This document shows positions 16,901 through 25,400 of a DNA stretch of 64,000 nt, piece by piece. Below the pieces are notes generated by a model that saw only the letters and a program-made list of their open reading frames with translations, had not been told where the DNA came from and did no database searches. The first letter of the stretch is position 1, and each line of letters opens with the position of its first letter. The translations under genes were made by a program, and so were the position numbers. The stretch is from Streptomyces smyrnaeus (GTDB taxonomy: Bacteria > Actinomycetota > Actinomycetes > Streptomycetales > Streptomycetaceae): positions 186,001 to 250,000 of the forward strand of contig NZ_JAFFZM010000006.1 of NCBI RefSeq assembly GCF_017676345.1. Direction: 5' to 3'.

Positions 16901-17262
16901 ATCTGCTGGAGCAGGCGGCCCGGCAGGGCCCCGACGCGGAGAGCAGGGCGCAGGCATGGCTGCGGCTGGGCAGGGCCCGGACGCTCTTCCCGGCGGCTGC
17001 TCCGGAGTCCCAGCAGGTGGCGGCCGATCTCACCAGGGCGCTGGAGGAGCTGGCCGACGCCCGCGAGGGCGGCTCCGTCACCGCCGCCAGGGCGCTGCAC
17101 GGCCGGGCCGAATTCCATCGCTCCCAGGGGCGTGCCGAGGAGGCGCTGGCCGACTACCGCGCGGCGGAGGCCGAATGGCAGCTGCTGGCCGGGCAGCTGG
17201 CGGACCTCCCCTGGGCCGAGGTGCGCGACACCAGGGACCGGGTGGCCGAACTGGCGGGTTGA
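13993..17262 (+). CDS. SAV_2336 N-terminal domain-related protein with vWA-like and helical-repeat regions
   Basis: A 1089-residue protein. Residues about 25-50 hold a short helical module (VHDVAELVARLRAAGW...ELAEALWLARFG) typical of SAV_2336-related proteins. About 190-300 looks like a Rossmann-type vWA relative with IQLIMDASPTAS (a MIDAS-like DxSxT/S pattern) and TLVVSDCVGALW. Residues from about 570 onward are TPR-like helical repeats interrupted by a low-complexity AEDPAAEDTA insert. Such proteins are encoded beside MoxR ATPases and are thought to act as scaffolds or substrates in ternary systems; inference. It starts 7 bases after the ATPase stop. No catalytic motif recognised. Confidence 0.75.
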   Translation: MSAASTPPRQPSDHPRSAAAPWAERQSVHDVAELVARLRAAGWDPSSEELAEALWLARFGLGRTAGEPDVDSTGLRYSGTRTPQPEPPMPPAEDHDATEPTETPPATERTAPVSLFAPRRHGGAPPAGFPVRAPAAGALSGLLELQHALRPLHGYRPPLPPATGALDEAATADLSARSTAVRPVFGTEVRRYSEIQLIMDASPTASVWQPTLERLRQTFEQLGAFRDVQVRYLHRARDGAPLIGTGPVDGTARLRPADEYRDTTGRRLTLVVSDCVGALWQDGRAQRLLHHWSGRSPLAVVQPLPPRLWPRTALPAEAGLLLRGRGSGGRVTFEPDSYGPPPPAGAVPVPVLLPTPEALGNWARLLGTDSERAVAGAAAWVLPRHPAMPAPRTPAGAVPARTLLREFRNTASPGALDLAVHLAVVPLLLPVIHLVQEAMLPDTGPMELAEVLLSGLLTRLPEEDEPDGTDRRGSLPGPRYAFAPGVRELLLQSLDQGAAVLILKHLSGYVAQRFGKGTRNFAAMAVAQLTGRSESERAGREPAGTVGDGAEPNEAEDGDEMFATIPAEVVRFYLPEQTAADQVAETERLLRRWRSQGDIQLLHRARSVGEAARAADRDSARARLALGRVLHALAGTAAVRRSPQGPEPLLRDAAELLTDNEPGTLLERAGVEHSLWQVRGGSRHLLRAEGLLRSLAGRTGSATAQAAEPAAEDPAAEDPAAEDTAAEDTAERALLPDAERTRKLRLGRVLLALAQTAPEHRHRAAPEAVSELREASDMLADRAPGFPEPSGAPATSETRPAQVAPQAPDSRAPDSRASDEARAQRCGALLDLASALRLSGAPPQERLDVLAQAEALAGERSGLRLRCARERARVLRETRDWEAAAEAYTEAERLSGRDSTQRGELLIEWGEMLLTEAGDLSRAEGLLREALTRAPSGSPTVARAALLLGRVLLLRYERESFLPDLYEGCHLLEQAARQGPDAESRAQAWLRLGRARTLFPAAAPESQQVAADLTRALEELADAREGGSVTAARALHGRAEFHRSQGRAEEALADYRAAEAEWQLLAGQLADLPWAEVRDTRDRVAELAG
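16121..16180. repeat. Four tandem copies of a 15-bp in-frame repeat
   Basis: Four head-to-tail copies of CGGCAGAAGACMCGG (two with CCCGG, two with CACGG) encode repeated AEDPA/AEDTA units inside the SAV_2336-type gene. The 15-bp unit keeps the frame, so copy-number change would lengthen or shorten the linker without disrupting the protein. Confidence 0.85.
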
Positions 17263-17382
17263 GCGCAAGGCACCTAACCGGGTGCGCCGACGCGCCGACC
17301 GGGGGAGGCATCAGCGGGCGGAACCGGGGGGAACGGACGGGAGAACGGGGAGGAACTGACGGGGGAACGGGGGGATGACCTG

Positions 17383-17508
17383 ATGTGGCGCGCGGGGGAA
17401 GGCGAGGACCGGCCGAATGCGGTGGCCCCGCTCCTCGCACGTGTTTCCGGCTACCTGCCCCGGGAAAGAGACATCATCCGTGTTACCGCCCCCGGGTGGG
17501 GGTCCTAG
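17383..17508 (+). CDS. Possible 41-residue small protein before the RiPP precursor
   Basis: ATG 17383, preceded by a G-rich stretch, opens a 41-codon frame beginning MWRAGEGEDRPNAVAP, continuing through LLARVSGYLPRERDIIRVT and ending GWGS before TAG at 17508. It ends 13 bases before the next gene's GTG, which has its own strong ribosome-binding site. Third-position GC is about 78 percent, coding-like but lower than its neighbours. No family recognised. It may be a second small peptide of the cluster or a chance frame. Confidence 0.4.
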   Translation: MWRAGEGEDRPNAVAPLLARVSGYLPRERDIIRVTAPGWGS

Positions 17509-17521
17509 GGAGGAGAAGAGC

Positions 17522-17887
17522 GTGCCGAAGCGGACCGAGGGCGCGTCCCGCAGCCCGGGCCGTGGGCCCGACGCCGCACCGCCGTCGCCCTTGCCCGATC
17601 TGACGGATGTGTCCCTGCGTACCCTCAGGACCTGCGACGATCCCGCCGTCACCGCCGCCGTGGAGAGTGCGCTGCGCACCCCCGAGGAGCTGTCGCGGGT
17701 ATGGCGGTCCTCCGGCGGGGAAGCCGGCCGTATCGGCAGGCGGCGACACTCCGGCGGACCCCCGGCAGGCAGCCACCGGGCAGCCGGGAAACGGGGTGTG
17801 ATCCGGTCAACCTTCGGCTCGGTCCACGGCACCTCCGGCCCGCCTCCGGGTCCGGGAGACAGCGTGGGCCGTCATGAACCCCTTTGA
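17522..17887 (+). CDS. FxSxx-like RiPP precursor peptide with atypical extended C-terminus
   Basis: A 121-residue ORF starting at GTG 17522 directly after AGGGAGGAGAAGAGC, an excellent ribosome-binding site. Residues about 24-58 read LPDLTDVSLRTLRTCDD, then PAVTAAVESALRTPEELSRV, matching the leader pattern of FxSxx-COOH precursor peptides. Those normally end shortly after the leader with Phe-x-Ser-x-x at the C-terminus. Here the chain continues for about 60 residues rich in Gly, Ser, Arg, Pro and His, and an FGSVH motif occurs internally near residue 98. The last 14 bases overlap the HExxH enzyme gene, indicating translational coupling and a substrate-enzyme relation. Precursor status is inferred from leader and context. 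Confidence 0.65.
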   Translation: MPKRTEGASRSPGRGPDAAPPSPLPDLTDVSLRTLRTCDDPAVTAAVESALRTPEELSRVWRSSGGEAGRIGRRRHSGGPPAGSHRAAGKRGVIRSTFGSVHGTSGPPPGPGDSVGRHEPL

Positions 17888-19238
17888 GATACCGGGCCCC
17901 CAGCTTCGTCGGATGGGGGAGACGCGGCCGGTGCCGGGAGAGGCCGCCGCACTGGGCGGCTGGCTGCACAGCAGACGCCTCGTCCTGCTCAAGACGCTGC
18001 TGACCAGGGCCGAGCGCACCCAGTTGCCCCCACACGCGGCCCGCGCGCTGCGCGAGCACTGGACGCTGCTGGAGGACGCCGAGCACCACGACCCCGCCGC
18101 GGCGCGCGGCGTCCTCGGCTATCCGGCGGCGGGCAACTGGCTGGCGCACGCCCTGGCGGCGCCCGGCGACGATTTCGTCACGGCGCTGGCGGGTCTGGGT
18201 ACGCTCGCCGCGACGGTGGCCACCGCCGCCGGCTGCGACTTCCGCCTCGTCCTGCCGGTGCACGACGGCTTACTCGTCCTCCCCGGCCTCGGCTCGTACG
18301 CGACCACCGCGCCCCGGGTACGCATGGAGGCGATCGGCGACACGGTCACCTTCACCCCGCAGGACGGTCGGCCGACCGCCCTCGTGCGAGGCGACCTGCT
18401 GAGCCGTGCGGCGCCACCGGCAACGGGCTGGCGGCCCCTCGGCCCACTGCCCGGCGGGCCCGCCGTGCTCGACGACCAGGACCCGCACCTCGCGCGGGAG
18501 ACGGGCCGCGCAGGGCTCGCGGGACTGCTGCCTGCCGCCCTGACCGCCCCGGACGAGGCATACGAGTGGCGGGAGCTGTGGAGCCGCGCGCTGGATCTGC
18601 TGGGCGACGCCGACCCGGAGCGCGCCGCCGAGGTGGCGAGCCTCGTCCGCGCCGTCGTACCCGTGCTGTGGAAGCCCGACGGGCGGGCCAGCGCCACCCG
18701 ACTGGCCGCACCCTGGGCCGTGCTGACGACCCTTCCGCGAACGCCGGAGGAGATGGCCGAGGTCCTCGTGCACGAGGTGCAGCACAGCAAGCTCGCCGTC
18801 CTCGGTGGCGTCGTACGGCTCAACGACGAGTCCGCCGAGGCCGTCTACCGCGTCGGCTGGCGCAGCGACCCCAGGCCGCTGGGCGCCGTCGTGCAGGGCA
18901 CCTACGCGCATCTGGCCCTCGCCGATCTGTGGGCCAGGCTCGCCCGCCGGGCCTCGGCGACGCCCGCCGAGCGCGCGGCCGCCCGGCGCCGCGCAGCCGA
19001 CTACGGTGCCCAGGTCGACCACGCTCTTTTCCTCCTTCTGGGCTCTGGTCAACTGACCCGTCAGGGCACAGAGTTCGTGGAGGGCATGCGCCATCGCTAC
19101 CGGCGGCTGAGCTCCCCGGGCGGGAGGGCCGCCCGGGACGCGGAGTCCGCGGAGCACGCGGGCAACACCGACAGCGCGGGCAACGCGGCCGACAGCGAAA
19201 ACGCAGCCGACAGGCTCACAAACGGTCACTTTGGGTAA
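17874..19238 (+). CDS. HExxH-motif peptide-modifying enzyme (putative RiPP beta-hydroxylase)
   Basis: A 454-residue protein of the HExxH putative peptide-modification family. The motif HEVQH lies at residues 300-304 in AEVLVHEVQHSKLAVLGG; the same motif ends the C-terminal domain of FxsB-type maturases. Upstream residues include a DFRLVLPVHDGLLVLPGLG segment and a conserved WKPDG...AAPWAVLTTLP region (about 265-290). Standalone members have been described as 2-oxoglutarate/iron-dependent peptide hydroxylases rather than proteases. The C-terminal 40 residues are Asp/Asn/Ser/Ala-rich. ATG 17874 lies inside the precursor gene end, so both are translated together. It probably modifies the peptide encoded at 17522-17887. 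Confidence 0.75.
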   Translation: MNPFEIPGPQLRRMGETRPVPGEAAALGGWLHSRRLVLLKTLLTRAERTQLPPHAARALREHWTLLEDAEHHDPAAARGVLGYPAAGNWLAHALAAPGDDFVTALAGLGTLAATVATAAGCDFRLVLPVHDGLLVLPGLGSYATTAPRVRMEAIGDTVTFTPQDGRPTALVRGDLLSRAAPPATGWRPLGPLPGGPAVLDDQDPHLARETGRAGLAGLLPAALTAPDEAYEWRELWSRALDLLGDADPERAAEVASLVRAVVPVLWKPDGRASATRLAAPWAVLTTLPRTPEEMAEVLVHEVQHSKLAVLGGVVRLNDESAEAVYRVGWRSDPRPLGAVVQGTYAHLALADLWARLARRASATPAERAAARRRAADYGAQVDHALFLLLGSGQLTRQGTEFVEGMRHRYRRLSSPGGRAARDAESAEHAGNTDSAGNAADSENAADRLTNGHFG

Positions 19239-19298
19239 TCTCGCCGTACACGTCGCCCGCGAGGCGGCGACGGCTGCTGGACGAGGGAGAACGCAAGC

Positions 19299-22200
19299 AT
19301 GGTCGCTCAGCGGGAACCGGCTCAGGGCGGGGCGCCCGGAGGGGAGTCCGAGCACTTCGTGGTGGTCTTTCCCGGCTATCACCGGGGCTGGGGCAACTGG
19401 ATCGCGCACCGGCTGGAGAGCCATGGGCATCGCACCACGCTCCAGCGCTGGGACCCGGACCGCGAGCAACCGCTGGAGGAGGCGCTGGGCGACCTCCAGC
19501 TCGCCACCGGCCGCGTCCTGCTGGTCATCAGCGATGTCTTCCTCCAACTCGGTCCGCGCACCGAGGCCGACTGGAACGCCGTGCTGCGCGGCTATGTCGC
19601 CCAGCACGCGGACCGGTTCGCCGCCGTCAACCTGACCAACCGCGAGCTGCTGCCGGCCACCGCGGTGCTGGAGCCGGTCAACCTGTGGGGCGTCGGCGAG
19701 GAGGAGGCCGAACGGCGGCTGCTCAACCGGCTCGGACTGCGGCCCCGCCGCATCCCCGTCCCGCAGCCCGGCTACGCTAGCCGCTACCCGAACGACCCGC
19801 CCGCCATCTGGGGCGAGGTGCCGCGCCGCAATGCCCGCTTCACCGGCCGCGACGTCATCCTCGGCGACCTCCAGCAGCGGCTGATGGACGCCGAGCACGG
19901 CGCCGCCGTCTGCTCACTGGTCGGGACGGCGGGCATCGGCAAGACGCAGATCGCGGCGGAGTACGCGCACCGCTTCGCACCCGACTACGACGTCGTCTGG
20001 TGGGTCAACTGCGATCAGCGCAACACCCAGCGCGACACCTTCGGCTCGCTCGCCACCGAGATCGGTCTCGACAGTTCCGGTGAGGTCGGCGAGCGGGTGC
20101 GCGCCGTACGCGAGGCGCTGCGCAGGAACGAGCCGTCCGGCCGGTGGCTGCTGATCTTCGACGGCTGGGAGGAGCCCGAGGAAGCCGCCACCTACCTCCC
20201 CCAGGGCGGCAGCGGCCACGTCCTGATCACCTCCCGCAACAAGAGCTGGCGGTCTCTCACCGACATCAAGCAGATCAGCGCCTTCCGCCGCGCCGAGTCC
20301 ACCGGCTATCTGATGCGCCGTGCCCCGCACATCACCGTCGAGCAGGCCGACCAGGTGGCCGACGAGTTCCAGGACCTGCCGCTCCAGCTGGCGCAGGCCG
20401 CGGCCTGGCTGGGCGAGGAGGGCATGGAGGTGCCCGAGTACCTGCGCATGGTGCGGGGGGTGGGGCTCACCCGGCTGGAGAGCAACACCATGCCGGACGA
20501 CTACCCGTACTCCTCCCTGACCTCCTGGTCGATGCTGCTCAACAAGCTGCGCAAGTCCGAGCCGCGCGCTGTGGAACTGCTCTCCCTGTGTTCGGTCTTC
20601 GCGCCCGGCCGCATCCCGCTGGGACTGGCCCGGGGCATCCCGGCCGCCGAACTTCCCGAGACCCTGCGCTGGTTCAGCAAGGACCGGTCGGGCTGGACGC
20701 GTGCGCTGGACTCCCTCGTCAACTACTCGGTGCTCACCCGCGAGGCCCGCACCCCCGCCGTCGGCGACGGCGACCAGAGCGACTCCGTCCATATGCACCA
20801 GGTCGTCCACCGCGTCATCGCGGAGCTGACCCAGGGCAGGCAGAACGACATCTATCGCGAAACCGTGCACCGGCTGCTGGTGGAGGCCGACCCCAGCACT
20901 CCCAACGACAGCCGCCAGTGGGGCCGCTACGCCGAGATGCTGCCCCACCTGATCGCCTCGGGCGCCCCCTCCAGCAAGGACCGCCGCGTCCAGGAGATGC
21001 TGCTCAACTGCCTGCGCTACTGCTACTCCAGCGGTGAGTACACCCTCGGCGCCGAGCTGGCCGACAGCATTCGCGGGGACTGGGAGACGTTCCTGGACGC
21101 CACGGCTTCGCAGATGCTGGCGCTCACCACCATGCAGGGGAACCTGCTGCGCGGGGGTGGCCGATTCCGCGAGGCACAGGCGTTCGACAGTGCCCGGCTG
21201 GAGCGGCTGCGCGAGATGCCGCCCTCCGACGGCGCCCACGAGGAAGCCGTCATGGACGCCACCAGCTGCCTCGCCTCCGACCTGCGGCTGCTCGGCCAGT
21301 ACGACGAAGCGCTGCAGCTGCAGAAGCAGGTTGTCGAGGTCTCCGCTCGGCTGTACGGCCCGGAGGAGTGGACGAGCCTGCTGGCCCAGCACAATCTCGC
21401 CGTCGGCCTGCGGCTACTGGGCCGCTACGAGGACGCCTACGAAACGGACCTGGACACCCTCCGCAAACGCGAGCAGGTGCTGCGGGCCCGCCACCCCAAC
21501 ACCCTCGCCTCCGGCAACGCCTGCGCCCGAGATCTGCGGCTGATGGGCCGCTACCAGGAGGCGCTGGCCCGCCAGGAGCTCGGCATGCGACTGCATCTGC
21601 AGGTGCTGGGCGCCCAGCATCCGCAGACCCTCATGGCCCGGCACAATCTGCTGCTGTGCCAGCGCAGGGCGGGCACCCCGCGCCAGGACATCGCCACCGC
21701 CATGGCGCTCCTGCTGGAGCAGCACGAGCAGGTGCACAACCGCACCCACTACTCCACGCTCTCGCTGCTGACCGACTACGGCAACTTCCTGCGGGAGCAC
21801 GGCGACCTGGCACTCGCCCGCGAGTTGCTGACCGAGGCGGAGGACGCCTTCCGCTCCCTGCTGGGCCCCGCGCACCCGGTCCCCACCGCGATGCAGTCCA
21901 ACGCAGGGCTGGTGCTGCAGGCGGAGGGCGAGCGGGACGGTGCGCTCAACATGTTCGAGCAGGCGCTGGCCGGGCTCACCACACTGCTGGGCGCCGACCA
22001 CCCCGCGACGCTCGGCTGCGCCCTGAACACCAGTGGCGGCCGCAACTTCAGCGAAGCCCTGGAGGACGCCTTCGAGCTGAGCCGCGACACTCTGGAGCGC
22101 TCCCGGCGGGTGCTGGGCGCCGACCACCCCCTCACCCTTTCGTGCATGGTGGCCCACGCCGGCGATCTGCGCTCCCTGCGGCGCCGCGAGGAGGCCCGCG

Positions 22201-22319
22201 CGCTGGAGAGCGACGCCCTGGAGCGGTTCACCCGCTCGCTGGGCGCCCAGCACCAGCACACCCTCGCCGCCCGCCAGCGCACCCGCCCGTACTGGGACTA
22301 CGAGCCGTACCTGGGCTGA
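19299..22319 (+). CDS. TIR / NB-ARC / TPR protein of the FxSxx-COOH system type (FxsT-like)
   Basis: A 1006-residue STAND-class protein. Residues about 18-140 resemble a TIR domain (FVVVFPGYHRGWGNWIAHRL...LLVISDVFLQLG). A linker GEVPRRNARFTGRD leads to an NB-ARC NTPase with Walker A VGTAGIGKTQIA (near 208) and Walker B RWLLIFDGWEEPE (near 285), a winged-helix segment, then about ten TPR units from residue 560 with the recurring LG..HP.TL pattern. Such proteins sense a ligand with the TPR superstructure and oligomerise through the NTPase, switching on the TIR effector. Whether this TIR keeps NADase activity was not decided. It follows the HExxH gene by 60 bases and closes the cluster. Confidence 0.88.
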   Translation: MVAQREPAQGGAPGGESEHFVVVFPGYHRGWGNWIAHRLESHGHRTTLQRWDPDREQPLEEALGDLQLATGRVLLVISDVFLQLGPRTEADWNAVLRGYVAQHADRFAAVNLTNRELLPATAVLEPVNLWGVGEEEAERRLLNRLGLRPRRIPVPQPGYASRYPNDPPAIWGEVPRRNARFTGRDVILGDLQQRLMDAEHGAAVCSLVGTAGIGKTQIAAEYAHRFAPDYDVVWWVNCDQRNTQRDTFGSLATEIGLDSSGEVGERVRAVREALRRNEPSGRWLLIFDGWEEPEEAATYLPQGGSGHVLITSRNKSWRSLTDIKQISAFRRAESTGYLMRRAPHITVEQADQVADEFQDLPLQLAQAAAWLGEEGMEVPEYLRMVRGVGLTRLESNTMPDDYPYSSLTSWSMLLNKLRKSEPRAVELLSLCSVFAPGRIPLGLARGIPAAELPETLRWFSKDRSGWTRALDSLVNYSVLTREARTPAVGDGDQSDSVHMHQVVHRVIAELTQGRQNDIYRETVHRLLVEADPSTPNDSRQWGRYAEMLPHLIASGAPSSKDRRVQEMLLNCLRYCYSSGEYTLGAELADSIRGDWETFLDATASQMLALTTMQGNLLRGGGRFREAQAFDSARLERLREMPPSDGAHEEAVMDATSCLASDLRLLGQYDEALQLQKQVVEVSARLYGPEEWTSLLAQHNLAVGLRLLGRYEDAYETDLDTLRKREQVLRARHPNTLASGNACARDLRLMGRYQEALARQELGMRLHLQVLGAQHPQTLMARHNLLLCQRRAGTPRQDIATAMALLLEQHEQVHNRTHYSTLSLLTDYGNFLREHGDLALARELLTEAEDAFRSLLGPAHPVPTAMQSNAGLVLQAEGERDGALNMFEQALAGLTTLLGADHPATLGCALNTSGGRNFSEALEDAFELSRDTLERSRRVLGADHPLTLSCMVAHAGDLRSLRRREEARALESDALERFTRSLGAQHQHTLAARQRTRPYWDYEPYLG

Positions 22320-22358
22320 GCCGGCCGGGCCCCATGGACGCGCCGGGCCCGCACACGG

Positions 22359-22397
22359 CCGAGGGCCCCCGCCGCAATGCGCGGCGGGGGCCCTCGG
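22359..22397. terminator. Bidirectional terminator, 17-bp perfect stem
   Basis: CCGAGGGCCCCCGCCGC and its exact complement flank the loop AATGC. The hairpin sits between the convergent TIR/NB-ARC/TPR gene and kgd, marking the right end of the conflict-like cluster. Confidence 0.9.
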
Positions 22398-22431
22398 CTT
22401 CGTACGACGGGCCGTCACCGGACCGGTCGGC

Positions 22432-25400
22432 TCAGATCTCGAAGACCTCCTGGATGAGCTGCGCCTGCTCCTCCGCGTGCCGCTTGCCCGAGCCCACGGC
22501 GGGCGAGGACGAGGACGGCCGGGAGACGCGACGCAGCCGGTCCGCGTTCGGGACGGGCTCCGAGCCGATGATCAGGTCGAGGTGGTCGACCAGGTTGAGG
22601 GCGATGAACGGCCAGGCGCCCTGGTTGGCCGGCTCCTCCTGCGCCCACACGTACTTCTGGGCGTTGGTGAACCGCGCCATCTCGGTCTGGATCTCCTTGC
22701 TGGGCAGCGGGTAGAGCCGCTCCAGCCGGATGATCGCCGTGTCGGCGGAGTCGGGGTCGGTCAGACCCCGCTTCTGCCGCTCGGCCTCCAGGTCGTAGTA
22801 GACCTTGCCGGAGCAGAAGACGACCTTGCGGACCTTGGCCGGGTCCATCTGACCGCTGTCCACCAGCGTGTCACCGATCACCGGGCGGAAGCCGCCGCTG
22901 GTGAACTCCTCCGTCTTGGAGGCCGCCGCCTTCATCCGCAGCATCGACTTCGGGGTGAAGACGACCAGCGGCTTGTGGTGCGGGTTGTGCACCTGCCAGC
23001 GCAGCAGGTGGAAGTAGCTGGAGGGCAGCGACGGCATGGCGACCGTCATGCTGTTCTGCGCGCACAGCTGGAGGAACCGCTCGATCCGGGCCGAGGAGTG
23101 GTCCGGGCCCTGGCCCTCGTAACCGTGCGGCAGCAGCAGGGTGACACCAGAGGTCTGGTTCCACTTCTGCTCGGCCGAGGAGATGAACTCGTCGATGACC
23201 GTCTGCGCGCCGTTGGCGAAGTCGCCGAACTGCGCCTCCCACATCACCAGCGCCTCGGGACGGGCCAGCGAGTAGCCGTACTCGAAGCCCATCGCCGCGT
23301 ACTCGCTCAGCAGCGAGTCGTAGACGTTGTAGCGGGCCTGGTCGTCGGACAGGTACAGCAGCGGCGTGTAGTCGTCGCCGGTGTTCTGGTCGAGCAGCAC
23401 CGCGTGCCGCTGGCCGAACGTGCCGCGCCGCGAGTCCTGGCCGGCCAGCCGGACCGGGGTGCCCTCCATCAGCAGCGAGCCGATGGCCAGCGTCTCGCCC
23501 ATGCCCCAGTCGATCGTGTCGTCCTCGACCATCTGCGCACGGCGCTGCAGCTGCGGCGTCAGACGCGGGTGGACGGAGATCCGCTCGGGGACGTTGACCT
23601 GGGACTCGGCGATCCGCTTGACGACCTCCTGGCTGATGGCCGTCTCCACGTGCACCGGGAACTCCGGCTGCGGCGCCGGGACCTCGGCCGGGGCCGGGGC
23701 CGAAGTGGCGTCCCGGACCTCGGTGAAGACCTTCTCCAGCTGTCCCTGGAAGTCCTGGAGGGCCTGCTCGGCCTCCTCCAGCGTGATGTCGCCCCGGCCG
23801 ATCAGCGACTCGGTGTAGAGCTTGCGCACCGAGCGCTTGCGGTCGATCAGGTCGTACATCAGCGGCTGGGTGAACTTCGGGTTGTCGGTCTCGTTGTGAC
23901 CGCGGCGCCGGTAGCAGATCAGGTCGATGACCACGTCCTTGTTGAACGCCTGCCGGTACTCGAACGCCAGTCGCGCCACCCGGACGACGGCCTCGGGGTC
24001 GTCGCCGTTGACGTGGAAGATCGGGGCCTCGACCATCCGGGCCACGTCCGTCGAGTACATCGACGAGCGCGCCGACTCGGGAGCCGCGGTGAAGCCCACC
24101 TGGTTGTTGATGACGACATGGATGGTGCCGCCGGTGCGGTAGCCGCGCAGCTGCGACATGTTGAGCGTCTCGGCCACCACGCCCTGGCCCGCGAAGGCCG
24201 CGTCACCGTGCAGCGCGATCGGCAGGACGGTGAAGTCCGTGCCGCCCTTGCCGATGATGTCCTGCTTGGCGCGTGCCACGCCCTCCAGGACCGGGTCCAC
24301 GGCCTCCAGGTGGGAGGGGTTGGCGGTGAGCGAGACCTTGATCTGCTCGCCGTCAAGGCCGGTGAAGACGCCCTCGGCACCCAGGTGGTACTTCACGTCG
24401 CCGGAGCCGTGCATCGACTTCGGGTCGAGGTTGCCCTCGAACTCCCGGAAGATCTGCGCGTACGGCTTGCCCACGATGTTCGCCAGCACGTTCAGCCGGC
24501 CGCGGTGGGCCATGCCGATGACGGCCTCGTCCAGCCGGGACTCGGCGGCCGCGTCGATCACCGCGTCCAGCAGCGGGATGACGGACTCGCCGCCCTCCAG
24601 CGAGAAGCGCTTCTGGCCGACGTACTTGGTCTGCAGGAACGTCTCGAACGCCTCGGCGGCGTTGAGGCGGCGCAGGATGCGCAGCTGCTCCTCGCGCTCC
24701 GGCTTGACGTGCTGCAGCTCGACCCGGTCCTGGATCCACTTGCGCTGCTTGGGGTCCTGGATGTGCATGTACTCGATGCCGGTGGTGCGGCAGTACGAGT
24801 CACGCAGCACGCCCAGGATGTCGCGCAGCTTCATCATGGACTTGCCGGCGAAGCCGCCGACCGCGAACTCCCGCTCCAGGTCCCACAGGGTGAGCCCGTG
24901 CTCGGTGATGTCCAGGTCGGGGTGCTTGCGCTGCTTGTACTCCAGCGGGTCGGTGTCGGCCATGATGTGGCCGCGCACCCGGTAGGAGTGGATCAGGTCG
25001 AAGACGCGTGCGGCCTTGGTGACGTCGTCGTCGTGCGAGGCGTCGATGTCCTGCAGCCAGCGCACCGGCTCGTACGGGATGCGCAGCGCCTTGAAGATCT
25101 CGTCGTAGAAGTTGTTCTCGCCCAGCAGCAGGTTGGCCACCTGGCGCAGGAACTCGCCCGAGGCCGCACCCTGGATGACGCGGTGGTCGTAGGTGCTGGT
25201 CAGCGTCATGACCTTGGAGACACCCAGCCGGTTGAGGGTGTCCTGGGAGGTGCCCTGGAACTCCGCCGGGTACTCCATGGCGCCGACGCCCATGATCAGG
25301 CCCTGGCCGGGCATCAGACGGGGCACGGAGTGCACGGTGCCGATGCCGCCCGGGTTGGTCAGCGAGCAGGTGACGCCGGAGAAGTCCTCCATCGTCAGCT

